A stretch of DNA of 64,000 nt from Chitinophagaceae bacterium (GCA_016717285.1 JADKFU010000005.1:1534501-1598500), one strand, 5' to 3'; shown: positions 24,925-34,674, numbered from the stretch's first letter. Translations and numbers: made by a program. The notes: generated by a model from the sequence alone, not told the origin.

Positions 24925-25716
24925 ATGAATATCCAACCAATTAAACCTTTCAATATATATTTTGATTACATTCCTTCAGGTTATTTGTCAGGTATGACAA
25001 TTGAAGAGGTAACATCAGTCAAAACCAACGTTTCTCAGAAATTTACAACTTCATTCAGAGAGCTTTTTAAAATTGGTATGACCAAATCTGTTGGTGTAAT
25101 GATGGATGGGATCGGAGGAAACGCTTCCTACAATGTCTCATCAGAAACTGAATTCACCACTACTTTCGAAAGTAGTTTTCAAACCGCTACCGAACATACA
25201 TTAAAAGTGGGTTACAAAGTTCCCGACAATGTGAGTTTTGGGACGATCGTAGGAATCGTTAGATTCATATTTGGGGGAATTACATTCGATGTCACAAAAT
25301 CCTATCATCTTGAATTTTTCGGTGGTATAAAGCTTCTTGAAATTGAAGGCCAGCTTGTAACACCTAATTTGCACAATATGCTTCGCGCCAATAATACCAA
25401 TAATTACCAATATACTGTAATCGACAACGAAAAAAATTTTATTACGCCTGTATTGGCATTGCCATATAAAGGTAAAACTTGTTGGATGGAGTCTTTTTTA
25501 GGTTTTTGTAGTAATCCAAGTCACGTAGTGAATAGCAATGGAAACGTTATAGTTTTAGACGGAACCAAATTTGTTGTTTGTCATCATAATGATTGGAAAT
25601 GGTTTGGTGGACCAGGTTGCGATTGCACCCATATTGATAATTCGAATGTACTGCTCGTAAATGCAACGGATTTAGATCCAGCTTATGCTCTTTTAAGTTT
25701 AAGTAAAGGGACGTAA
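24925..25716 (+). CDS. Unrecognised protein, possibly aerolysin-like, between two RAYT elements
   Basis: 263 residues, no signal peptide (MNIQPIKPFNIYFDYIPSGY). Residues about 30-110 are Ser/Thr-rich alternating segments (TSVKTNVSQKFTTSFRELFK, NVSSETEFTTTFESSFQTAT, HTLKVGYKVPDNVSFGTIVG) separated by a short hydrophobic/Gly loop. That pattern recalls the long strands and pre-stem loop of aerolysin/ETX-MTX2 pore-forming proteins; this is a pattern impression, not an alignment. The C-terminal part has a cysteine cluster (CWMESFLGFC, CHHNDWKWFGGPGCDC). The gene is bracketed by two direct copies of the 485-bp element and followed by its own terminator. Confidence 0.7.
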   Translation: MNIQPIKPFNIYFDYIPSGYLSGMTIEEVTSVKTNVSQKFTTSFRELFKIGMTKSVGVMMDGIGGNASYNVSSETEFTTTFESSFQTATEHTLKVGYKVPDNVSFGTIVGIVRFIFGGITFDVTKSYHLEFFGGIKLLEIEGQLVTPNLHNMLRANNTNNYQYTVIDNEKNFITPVLALPYKGKTCWMESFLGFCSNPSHVVNSNGNVIVLDGTKFVVCHHNDWKWFGGPGCDCTHIDNSNVLLVNATDLDPAYALLSLSKGT

Positions 25717-25781
25717 CATAACTGCAGAAATGAATCACTGTTTTTTTGAAAATGAAACAGACAGCCATCCGGCTTAAAATG

Positions 25782-25813
25782 AAACCAGCCACATTGCAGC
25801 GGCTGGTTTTAAT
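25782..25813 (+). terminator. Intrinsic terminator of the 263-residue gene
   Basis: AAACCAGCC (25782-25790) pairs with GGCTGGTTT (25801-25809), a 10-nt loop, followed by TAATAAA. Confidence 0.75.
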
Positions 25814-25839
25814 AAATCAAATGGTAAAAGAAATTTCAC

Positions 25840-25972
25840 TCACTCTTTTACCAACCTTCTTGTTTGTATCAGATCACCTGAAACAATCCTAATCACATAT
25901 AAACCCGGAACAAGATTCGAAACATCATACTGTTGGACTTGTTTACTTACAGTTTGTTCCATCACGATTCCT
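25840..25972 (-). pseudogene. Truncated T9SS sorting-domain tail
   Basis: The minus strand reads ...GIVMEQTVSKQVQQYDVSNL, VPGLYVIRIVSGDLIQTRRL, VKE and a stop, the last third of a T9SS sorting domain. It is cut exactly where the second 485-bp element begins (25973). The rest of the gene is not found on the far side of the element, so insertion was followed by loss. Confidence 0.7.
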
Positions 25973-26457
25973 CATACTCGCGCTCGTTTGCAGACAAGCA
26001 ATTGAGGGAGGCGAACGAGTGCGCGTCCGCTTCTCCATTAAAATCTTATCTTCATTTTCTCAATATATAGTATCACGTCCGAACAATACAAATTTCTGAA
26101 TCCGGAAGGAATCTATTTTACTGCTTCTACAATCGTAAATTGGATTGATTTATTTACTAGAAAGGATTATGTTGAACTCGTTCCCAATTCAATTCGCCAT
26201 TGCCAGCAAAGAAAAGGTCTGATTATTCATGGATGGAATTTGATGCCAAGTCATCTGCATTTAATTGTAAGCAGAAAGGGTAGTTATAATCGGCAATTGA
26301 TTATGCTGGCGGAAAAGAATATCTTGATGTGGAGCTGATTCAATGAAAAGCCGGCTCCTATCATTACTTTACTCTTTAAGGATTGCACTGCATGATATAT
26401 TCAGAAGCGCACTCGTTTGCCTCCCTCAGGGCTTGCCTGCAAACGAGCGCGAGTCTG
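25973..26457 (+). mobile_element. 485-bp RAYT-derived element, copy 2
   Basis: Direct repeat of the element at 24347-24831, same length and about five substitutions. In this copy Trp is preserved (HGWNLMPSHLHLIVSRKGSY), so the frame from YKFLNPEG to NILMWS is open, but the start codon and the C-terminal tyrosine region are still missing. It interrupts a T9SS cargo gene tail on its left. Five bases to the right lies a lone family III repeat end. Confidence 0.88.
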
Positions 26458-26462
26458 GGTGC

Positions 26463-26491
26463 TTTGTCCCTGGTTGGCGTCCTCGCCAACC
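26463..26491. repeat. Single end of the family III MITE
   Basis: TTTGTCCCTGGTTGGCGTCC... to ...CCAACC is a 29-bp match to the left end of the element at 22460, alone, next to the RAYT copy. Confidence 0.75.
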
Positions 26492-26571
26492 ATTTTTCCA
26501 TATTAACTTAGTGCATTGCTATTATTATTATTAATTCTATCCTATGTATTTTTTCACAGCAAGTTTTTTTA

Positions 26572-27207
26572 TTAAACAATCTTCCCTCTGATGGCTTTAC
26601 TCACTGCTTCTGACTTTGAATTCACGTGCAGCTTCTCGTAAATATTCCGGATGTGATGCCGCACGGTGTCAATGCTGATCTTACAATTCGCTGCTATCAT
26701 CTTGTAGCTCATTCCCACCACAAGACATTCCAGAATCTCCTTTTCTCTGGTGGAAAGGTTTTCGAATTCGTTGATCGCGGGGGATTGCTTCCGGAATTTC
26801 TCCAACACTTTCTGCGCGATGGAAGGGGTCATCGGGGCACCAGCCTCGTACACTTCTTTGATTGATTCGAGCATTCTTATCGGGGTAGTGTTCTTTAACA
26901 GATAACCGGAAGCGCCATTGCAAATCGAAGCAAAAACCTTCTCTTCATCTTCTACTACCGTGTGCATGATGACTTTAATCGCTGAAAAATTCTCTTTAAT
27001 AATTTTCACACCTTCAATTCCGTTTTTGCCGGGCATTTGAATATCCATCAGTACCACATTGGGTTCACTTTTCCGGATGTTATAAATAATGTCATTGCAG
27101 TTTGGGAATGCTCCTGCGCATGTGAAACCGGAAGTTCCATTGATGAGTTGGAACAAACTTTCCCTTAGCAGCATATTGTCTTCGAAGATGACTACTTTGA
27201 TTTCCAT
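26572..27207 (-). CDS. NarL/LuxR-family response regulator
   Basis: 211 residues. The receiver domain is at 1-120, with the acidic pair (VVIFEDN), the phospho-acceptor Asp in VVLMDIQMPGKNG, and the conserved Thr/Lys in IMHTV and YLLKNTTP. The C-terminal LuxR HTH reads LSTREKEILECLVVGMSYKM, then SIDTVRHHIRNIYEKLHVNS. It lies downstream of the propeller histidine kinase on the same strand (96 bp gap) and is almost certainly its partner. The gap holds a small imperfect hairpin (GAACTTGTCGAACGC ... GCTTCGACTAGC). Confidence 0.94.
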   Translation of the reverse strand: MEIKVVIFEDNMLLRESLFQLINGTSGFTCAGAFPNCNDIIYNIRKSEPNVVLMDIQMPGKNGIEGVKIIKENFSAIKVIMHTVVEDEEKVFASICNGASGYLLKNTTPIRMLESIKEVYEAGAPMTPSIAQKVLEKFRKQSPAINEFENLSTREKEILECLVVGMSYKMIAANCKISIDTVRHHIRNIYEKLHVNSKSEAVSKAIRGKIV

Positions 27208-27303
27208 ATAATTATTTTTGAAGCGCTGTCAACCTTGAACTTGTCGAACGCTCTGTTGCGCAATGCTTCGACTAGCTGAGTATGATATTCCACTTCACGT
27301 TGC

Positions 27304-30300
27304 TTACTGATTTTTAAATTCAAGCTGTAACATGGTTCCTTTTCCAACATCGGTTTGCAGAATCAACTTCGCTTTCATTTCTTCTGCACGCTGCTCTATG
27401 TTGTTTAATCCGTTTCCTTTCGTAATCAGGTTCAGGTCAAAGCCTTTTCCATCATCGCGAATGGTCATTTTCAAATTTTGCTCCCGCTGCAAAATGGTGA
27501 TAAAGGCATTTGAAGCGCCTGAATATTTTGCAATGTTGTTTACTGCTTCTTTATAGATCAGGTAAAAATTTCTTCTCGTATCCATTTTCATTTTAGATGG
27601 TAAAAGATTTTTGTCGAAGTCAAAATGGAAATCAATGTCTTTGGCGCCCAGAATTTCGGAAGCGAATGCGCGCATACGCTTGACGATGTTTTCAAAGCTA
27701 TCATTCCTGGGGTTGATAGCCCATACCATGTCGTTCACATTCTCAATCATACTTCTAGAACTGCTTCCAATCTTTTCAAGCAGAGGTGAAGTTTGCGGTG
27801 ATTGATTTTTAATCTGCTGATTTGCAATTTCGCTCATGATGCTGATGCTGCTGAGTGTTGCACCCAGATCGTCATGAAGATCGCTTGCAATTTTATTTCT
27901 GATGCGTCGGATGTCTCTGCTCTTCTCTAAACGTGTATGAACGATTACATAAAAAATTAATCCGAAGGTAATCAGGCACATCAATTTGAACCACCATGTT
28001 TGCCAATATGGTGGTGTAATGATGATTTTAATTTCAGTGAGAGTTTCATTCCATACGCCATCATTATTGCTGGCTTTTACCTGGAAGATGTAGTTTCCTG
28101 CACCGAGGTTGGTGTAGTTTGCAAATCTCTTTGATGCATCGGTGTAAATCCAATCCTTATCAAAACCTTTAAGACGATAGGCGTATTGATTTTTTTCCGG
28201 ATGAACATAGCTCAATGCAGTAAACATGAATGAAAAATTATTTTGCGAGTAAGACAGCCGGATATCTTTGGTTTCATCAGCAGGAAGCTTTAGAATTCCG
28301 CTCGAATCATTGGGGGCGATTGATTTATTGAAGACACTAAAATCAGTAATCACCACCGGAGGTATAAAAGAATTGTCTTTTAATTCTTCAGGCTTGAAGG
28401 CAACTATGCCGGCATTGCATCCGAAATAGAGTGTCCCGTCATCACCTTTTGTGCAAGTGTTGTAATAAAATTCATCGCCGGGTAAACCATCACTCACGTT
28501 GTAATTGCGGCACACAGCTTTTTGATTTGGAGATGCAGGTGGAGTGAAACGGCAAATTCCTTTGGTGCTGCTTAACCACAAGTTTCCCAGATTGTCTTGT
28601 TCAATTCCTCTTACAGAATTATCCGGCAATCCATCTTTTATGGTGAAAGAAATGAATTGTTCACTTTTTTTATCGAGCTCATTTAGTCCGCCACCTTCAG
28701 TACCAATCCACAGTTTCTCAATTCCGTTATCATAAATACAGTTGATGAAATTTCTGCTAAGTGAATGAGGATCGTTTTCATCATGTTTAAAAACCCTCAC
28801 CTTCCCCGTCTTTGTGTTGAATGAAGTTAAACCGCTACGCGAGCCTGCTATCCACAAAACACCTTCATCATCGCAATACAAAGCCTGGATGTTGTCGCCG
28901 CTCAACTGATTTGTATCAGGAAAAAGCTTTTCGAAAGCTGAATATTTTTTTGTATTCAGGTCGAAGCATTTTAAACCTGTGGTGGTACCAATCCACAACG
29001 CTTTGTTGTGATCCTCCGTGATGCAATTGATCTGGTTGTAGATGGTTGTGTCCGTATTGTCGCTGGTGGAATGATAGGTTCTGTATGATCCGTCCGTTTT
29101 ATTCAATGCATGCAATCCTTCACTCGTGCTTCCAACCCACAGCGTCCCATAGCTGTCTTCAAACGCGCAATAGCATGCATTGTAAAAATGTCCTTTTGCT
29201 TTCCTTTCATCAAACTTATAAACTTTAAATTGTTTCGTTAAAGGATCAAAGCGTTTAAGGCCTGCGCCGAATGTGTTGATCCAGATTTTTCCTTCATGGT
29301 CATTATACAAGCCAACCGGATAATGTGTAGTGAATTCGTCATCATAGCTCTCCTGATATACCTGAAATTTTTTGTTGTCAGGGTATACTGTATTCAGCCC
29401 TCCTCCATTGGTGGCAATCCAGATTATCCCGCTGCGATCTTCGAAAATGCTCATCACCTTGCTTGAACTGAGCGCGCGGTCGTCTTTACTATCTGCAAGA
29501 AAAATTTTGAAATCATCCGTGTTCTGATTGTAAAGATTAAGTCCCTGATAAGTCGCAATCCAAATGTTGTGGTTATGATCTTCGTAAATATCATTCACAT
29601 AATTACTGCTGAGGGAGTTGCGTTGCTCATTTGAATGACTGTAGCGCTTAAGTGTGTTATTGGATGGATCAAAATTCAGGAGACCCTTTGGATCTGGAAA
29701 AGTAATCCAGATTTTCCCGGTATGATCTTCCATCATTTTACTTACCTGGCAATCCTGTTGATCATTGTTCTCTTTACATGGATTGAAAGTTTGCAGGTGA
29801 TTGTGAACACGATCATAAATATTGATACCATGTGTTGTCCCGATCCAAAGCATTCCTTTCCGGTCAACCAGGAGTGATAAAATGGTTTTGCTGCAAAGCG
29901 TATCGGGTAATAGATGATCGCTTGAATAATTTATGAAGTGATCAGTCACCGGATCGTATCTGCACAATCCTGCATCGCTGGTTCCAATCCACATGGAGCC
30001 GTCATGATCACACACCATGCAATTAACAGCGCCCGGAGCAATCGGGAATTTATTTCTTTCATCAGGAGCATAAGAGAAAAATTGCAGGGTATGGGTGTTG
30101 TATCTGCTCAATTGATTGTTGTCTCCATCTATTATCCAAATATTGCCGCGATGGTCTTCACATAACCGGTACACAAAATTTCCCCCGAAAGAATTTTTAG
30201 TATCGGGATCATATTGAAACAAAGTAAAGTTGTAACCGTCAAATTTTAATAAGCCGCTCCATGTTCCAAACCACATGTATCCTTTCTGATCCTGTATGAT

Positions 30301-30510
30301 CGCCTCGAAATGATTTTGTGATAAGCCGTGTTCCGTGCTAAAATGATTGAAAGGAATGCTGCTATCCTTAACAGTTTGGGCCAGGCAATGCGACTGATAA
30401 AATAAAATAATGATCAGAAAAGAAAACTTCACACACTGCTGAACACGGAAAATTTTTTTTATAATAAGTGAAATCACCGGGAAGACAATTTTGTGAGTCA
30501 AAAGTATCAT
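27304..30510 (-). CDS. Propeller-type sensor histidine kinase (reg_prop, Y_Y_Y, HisKA_3)
   Basis: 1068 residues. The N-terminal signal/anchor is followed by about fourteen reg_prop units (GLSQNHFEAIIQDQKGYMWF, DHRGNIWI, DRSGIIWIATNGGGLN), which form two periplasmic propellers. Then come a Y_Y_Y domain (YAYRLKGFDKDWIYTDASKR), a transmembrane helix (LMCLITFGLIFYVIVHTRL), a HisKA_3 dimerisation domain with His in SDLHDDLGATLSS, and an ATPase domain (EAVNNIAKYSGA, DDGKGF, GNGLNNIEQRAEEM). The kinase lacks receiver and AraC parts, so it is a classic rather than hybrid sensor. The start may be later than 30510, for example the GTG before KFSFLIIILFYQSHCLAQ. Confidence 0.93.
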   Translation of the reverse strand: MILLTHKIVFPVISLIIKKIFRVQQCVKFSFLIIILFYQSHCLAQTVKDSSIPFNHFSTEHGLSQNHFEAIIQDQKGYMWFGTWSGLLKFDGYNFTLFQYDPDTKNSFGGNFVYRLCEDHRGNIWIIDGDNNQLSRYNTHTLQFFSYAPDERNKFPIAPGAVNCMVCDHDGSMWIGTSDAGLCRYDPVTDHFINYSSDHLLPDTLCSKTILSLLVDRKGMLWIGTTHGINIYDRVHNHLQTFNPCKENNDQQDCQVSKMMEDHTGKIWITFPDPKGLLNFDPSNNTLKRYSHSNEQRNSLSSNYVNDIYEDHNHNIWIATYQGLNLYNQNTDDFKIFLADSKDDRALSSSKVMSIFEDRSGIIWIATNGGGLNTVYPDNKKFQVYQESYDDEFTTHYPVGLYNDHEGKIWINTFGAGLKRFDPLTKQFKVYKFDERKAKGHFYNACYCAFEDSYGTLWVGSTSEGLHALNKTDGSYRTYHSTSDNTDTTIYNQINCITEDHNKALWIGTTTGLKCFDLNTKKYSAFEKLFPDTNQLSGDNIQALYCDDEGVLWIAGSRSGLTSFNTKTGKVRVFKHDENDPHSLSRNFINCIYDNGIEKLWIGTEGGGLNELDKKSEQFISFTIKDGLPDNSVRGIEQDNLGNLWLSSTKGICRFTPPASPNQKAVCRNYNVSDGLPGDEFYYNTCTKGDDGTLYFGCNAGIVAFKPEELKDNSFIPPVVITDFSVFNKSIAPNDSSGILKLPADETKDIRLSYSQNNFSFMFTALSYVHPEKNQYAYRLKGFDKDWIYTDASKRFANYTNLGAGNYIFQVKASNNDGVWNETLTEIKIIITPPYWQTWWFKLMCLITFGLIFYVIVHTRLEKSRDIRRIRNKIASDLHDDLGATLSSISIMSEIANQQIKNQSPQTSPLLEKIGSSSRSMIENVNDMVWAINPRNDSFENIVKRMRAFASEILGAKDIDFHFDFDKNLLPSKMKMDTRRNFYLIYKEAVNNIAKYSGASNAFITILQREQNLKMTIRDDGKGFDLNLITKGNGLNNIEQRAEEMKAKLILQTDVGKGTMLQLEFKNQ

Positions 30511-30659
30511 CTCAAGATAGATGAATTACCTGCATGAATATGCGGGTTATAAAGTTTAGATGGCAACTATTGGAACCGGCCTGCATGTTTATGTAGTTGT
30601 GCTGCCTTGCACCGGACTGCAACTTTGCTACGTAAAATTTCACACTAAAACTCTTCAAC

Positions 30660-32284
30660 ATGAAATCACAAACACGAATACTTAATTTCATTTTTACACT
30701 CCTCGCAATTTCTGTTTCTCTGATGGCAAGCGCACAACCTCCCGGCATCGCCTGGCAGAAAACCTATGGCGGCAGTGGTGACGAATACTATGGCTACATC
30801 CTTAAGTTGCAAGACGGGAACTACCTTCAATATGGCAACACGGCTTCCGGCGATGGTGATTTCAGCTCCAATCACGGTCATGATGATGCTTACATGATTA
30901 AGACGGATGATTCAGGTAATATTTTGTGGTCAAAAACTTATGGCGGAAGACAAGATGATGGCTTCAATCAGGTGATCGAAACCGCGAACGGAAAATTAGT
31001 GGCTGCTGGCTATTCTGAATCTAACAATGGCGATGTGCACGGCAATCACGGTGCACGGGATGGCTGGCTGGTCCTTCTTAATGCTGATGGAGTTATTCTT
31101 GGCCAGCATTGTTATGGCGGTAGCGCCTTTGATGAATTCAGTGGTGTTGTAAAAGGCAACTTTGGTGGCTTCTTCATGTGTGGAACGGTGAGCTCAACAG
31201 ATGGTGATCTAACCGGAGTTTCTTATCAGGGCGGTGATGGTGATGGTTGGGTGATAAAAGTGAATAACAAAACACAAATTATTTGGCAGAAGTGCCTTGG
31301 CGGCAGCGACTATGATCAATTCACTTCCATTATCACCTTGGACGATGAGATTTATGTTAGCGGGCTTACATGGTCTTTTGATAGTGATGCAATCCAAAAC
31401 CACAGCGCTCCCGGTTTATTTGATCATTTTCTGGCCAAGCTTAAATTGAACGGTGATGTTGCATGGACTGCTTGCCATGGAGGCAGCGATGCTGACTATT
31501 GCTTTGTTCAATCACTCGTTGCCACACCTGATGGCAACCTGATGAATGTAGGAACAGCGCTCTCAAATGATGGCGATGTGAGCGGCCACATCAACTATGA
31601 GGCTGATGCCTGGGTGCCCATTGTCAGCGCTGAAACCGGAGCGTTGATTTCACAACACTGCTACGGATCAGTTACCCGCATGCAGGGATTGTATAGTGCT
31701 TATGCTGATGAAGATGGCGGTTATATTCTTGTAGGTGCTGATGCTTTCGATTTTGATGTTGACAGCACATGGAATGCGATGGTGATAAAAATTGATGCTG
31801 ATGGAAATGAAGTCTGGAAAACAACTTTTGGCGGCAATGATCTGGATATGGTTGATGGCCTGGCAGAAACAGATGACGGCGGATATCTCTTAGCATGCTA
31901 TACGCGCTCAGGTGATGGAGATGTAACCAATCAGCATGGCAATGGGGATTCATGGGTAGTAAAACTCTCAGGTGATGGAGAAAAATTTCTTCATCAAATG
32001 AAACTGCTGCAGTGATTGAATTAAAAAACTATCCGAATCCTTTTTCTGCATCTACCACTATTTCTTTCTCTCTTTCCCGGCCACAAAACGTTTCGTTGAA
32101 AATTTATGATCTGACAGGAAGATTGATGACAACGCTTGCTGATTCGCCAATGAATGCAGGTACTGTACAACTTCAATGGAATGCAACGGATCAAAATGGA
32201 AGCGCTGTGAGCGCGGGAATTTATTTTCTGAAAATGGAAACGCAAAGTGAGCGTAAAACGATTCGATTGAGTGTGATGAAGTAA
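30660..32284 (+). pseudogene. Secreted repeat protein separated from its T9SS domain by a frameshift
   Basis: 30660-32015 encodes 451 residues: a signal peptide (LNFIFTLLAISVSLMASAQP) and seven or so units of the type WQKTYGGSGDEYYGYILKLQ, DGDFSSNHGHDDAYMIKTD. The sorting domain (ELKNYPNPFSASTTISFSLS ... RKTIRLSVMK) lies in another frame to 32284. Restoring one A in the AAAAA run at 31981-31985 joins them as DGEKISSSNETAAVIELKNY. As written, the protein keeps its Sec signal but loses T9SS sorting and would stay in the periplasm. It diverges from the histidine kinase gene. Confidence 0.8.
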
Positions 32285-32356
32285 CGTTTTCTTTCTGCGA
32301 GCCATGCATTATGCCTGGCTCGCATACTTTTTTAACGACCTGAAACTTCAAAAGCA

Positions 32357-33574
32357 ATGTTGAACTCCTTAAATAAACGGCATCCTGTGAAATCCCGCTC
32401 CTTAGCAGGAAAAACTTCTTTCCTCAAAAAATTATTTCCCTTTTTGATTCTCTTTTTCTCAGTGATTAGGGCTAACGCACAGATCGTTTATACAGATGTA
32501 GCTCCTGACGCAATAATTTCCGGTGTCGGCATTTATTCCCTTGACCTTGATAATGACGGATCCGGCACTGTCACTCTTAATGTAAGTTCTGGTATAACTC
32601 ATTGTGGATATGGAGATGGCCATCAGAGTCAGGCAAATGCGACACCGAAGGATGGGAGTAAAATTGCGCAAGCTGCCAATTGTCCAGGTGCACTACTTGA
32701 AGGAGAAGTTATTGGGAGCTCACTTGCGTGGTCAAGCAATAATGATCAGGTATTGAGACATGCAGAGTTTGGCTCTTCTTCTTTTTGCAACTCCAGTTTC
32801 GGCAAATGGAGCAACCCGAGTGATCATTATTTAGGTTTAAAAATGGTAAGCAGTGGCAATACTTATTATGGCTGGGCGCGACTATCTGTATTTGTCACCG
32901 GGTTTTCCGCCTCAGTTACAATCAAAGATTACGCTTTCAATTCCAATCCCGATTCATCCATCCTTGCCGGTCAAACCTGTCCGCCGCAAGCAATGATTAC
33001 AGCAACCGGCTCCACAACTTTTTGCATGGGTGATAGCGTGATACTTTCTTCTTCCAATGCCGGAACCAATCTTTCTTACAAATGGAAACTGAACGGTTCG
33101 AATATTTCCGGAGCCACGAATAAAAGTTTCACAGCAAAATTTGCCGGCAAATACAAAGTGAACGTGAAGGACAACACCAATGGTTGTTCTGCTACGTCAG
33201 CATTGGTGAAAGTAAAAGTTCCATGCAGGGTATTGAATGAAGAATTGAACGCTGATGAAAATGTTTTGCTGAAAGTTTATCCAAATCCCTTTTCGCAATC
33301 AACCACTATTTCATTTTCACTCTTGCAATCAGGAAAAGTTTCTCTCAGAATTTTTGATTCGCAGGGAAGATTGATTCGCACACTTGTCGAAAATTCCGAT
33401 CTATCGGGACAGGGAAACATGAACGAAGGAGAACATACACTTATGTGGAATGCAAAGGATGAAAACGGAAATAAGGTGAGTGAAGGAATTTATCTGCTTC
33501 AACTCCTCCGCGAGGAGTCCTGCGGACAAACATCAGTTTTTTTGCAAACCGCAAAGCTGATGGTGACTAAATAA
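32357..33574 (+). CDS. T9SS-exported protein with Ig-like domain
   Basis: 405 residues with a signal peptide (FLKKLFPFLILFFSVIRANA). The first domain (IVYTDVAPDAIISGVGIYSL, DLDNDG) includes a C-terminal GLKMVSSGNTYYGWARLSV motif. An Ig-like domain follows from CPPQAMITATGSTTFCMGDS to KVKVPC, then a sorting domain opening LLKVYPNPFSQSTTISFSLL. It is paralogous to the next gene and shares the sorting-domain subtype of the previous one. Function unknown; a cell-surface or released protein is expected. Confidence 0.87.
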   Translation: MLNSLNKRHPVKSRSLAGKTSFLKKLFPFLILFFSVIRANAQIVYTDVAPDAIISGVGIYSLDLDNDGSGTVTLNVSSGITHCGYGDGHQSQANATPKDGSKIAQAANCPGALLEGEVIGSSLAWSSNNDQVLRHAEFGSSSFCNSSFGKWSNPSDHYLGLKMVSSGNTYYGWARLSVFVTGFSASVTIKDYAFNSNPDSSILAGQTCPPQAMITATGSTTFCMGDSVILSSSNAGTNLSYKWKLNGSNISGATNKSFTAKFAGKYKVNVKDNTNGCSATSALVKVKVPCRVLNEELNADENVLLKVYPNPFSQSTTISFSLLQSGKVSLRIFDSQGRLIRTLVENSDLSGQGNMNEGEHTLMWNAKDENGNKVSEGIYLLQLLREESCGQTSVFLQTAKLMVTK

Positions 33575-33605
33575 CCTATATACTCAAATCAAAAAATTTC
33601 AAAAA

Positions 33606-34674
33606 ATGAAGACAAAAAATCAATTTCTGGCCAGCATTGCTACAGTGGCAACCATTTTTCTGCTGGTGTTATGTCGTGTTGCCTACTCACAAATCAATTA
33701 CACGGATTTGAATCCTGATGTTACCAATGCATCATCCTATTCGCTCGATTTGAACAATGATGGAACTTTTGATTATTCCGTCGCAAAGACCAGCAGCTCG
33801 ACTTGCTGCAAAACCTGTTATTGGAATGGCAATTCTTCTTCCGTAACGCTTAATCTCCTCAATGGAAATTCTGTAGTTATTTTAAATGGCTATCCGGCAG
33901 CATTGGATAGTGGAACAATAATCTCTGCTTCAAATACGTGGTCTTCCTCAGGCGGATTTTTGCTTCATTATTATGCACAAACTATTTATTCACAAGGCAG
34001 TTGCCATCCAATTAGTGTAAGTTATTCGGGCAACTGGTCCTCCATGAAATATTTAGGGCTAAAACTTATCGTTGGTGCCAATACTTATTATGGATGGACG
34101 AGATTAACCGTTTCTTCAAGCACTTCTTTTACTGTGCATGATTATACTTTCAATACGGTGGCGAATCAATCTATTCTTGCCGGACAAACTTGTCCTCCAC
34201 AAGCTGCTATTATTGCGAATGGCTCCACAACTTTTTGTGTCGGTGATAGTGTGATTCTTTCTTCTGCAAGTACAGGAACCAATCTCTCTTACCATTGGAA
34301 GATGAACGCAGCCAACATTCCCGGTGCTACAAATAAGAGCTTAACAGCGAAGGTTGCCGGTAACTACAAAGTAAACGTGACGGATAACGCCAACAGCTCA
34401 AAACAATTTACTCACTGCTTATCCTAATCCATTTTCCGGATTTTCAACCATTTCATTTTCACTTTCGCAACCCGGTAACCTCTCTTTGAAAATTTATGAC
34501 GTTACCGGTCGCCTCGTGCGTGTACTTTTGCAGGCAAACCTAACCGCAGGAACACATGAACTCACATGGGATGCCCGTGATGAAAACGGAAATGGAGTGA
34601 GTGCAGGAATTTATTTTCTTGAACTTCGGTCAACTGATTTTTCACGGACGGAGAAGCTGATGGTGACGAAATAG
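33606..34674 (+). pseudogene. Paralogue of the 32357 protein, interrupted before its T9SS domain
   Basis: 33606-34427 encodes a signal peptide (ATVATIFLLVLCRVAYSQ), the same first domain (INYTDLNPDVTNASSYSLDL, GLKLIVGANTYYGWTRLTV) and most of the Ig-like domain, then runs into a stop (KQFTHCLS). The sorting domain (LLTAYPNPFSGFSTISFSLS ... RTEKLMVTK) is in another frame to 34674. Relative to the paralogue, about 20-30 residues at the domain junction are also missing. Here a true deletion, rather than a one-base sequencing error, seems likely. Confidence 0.75.

Noticed and set aside
26463..26491. Attachment site or recombinase target
   Set aside because: It is fully explained as a lone end of the 172-bp MITE; no integrase gene lies in the window.
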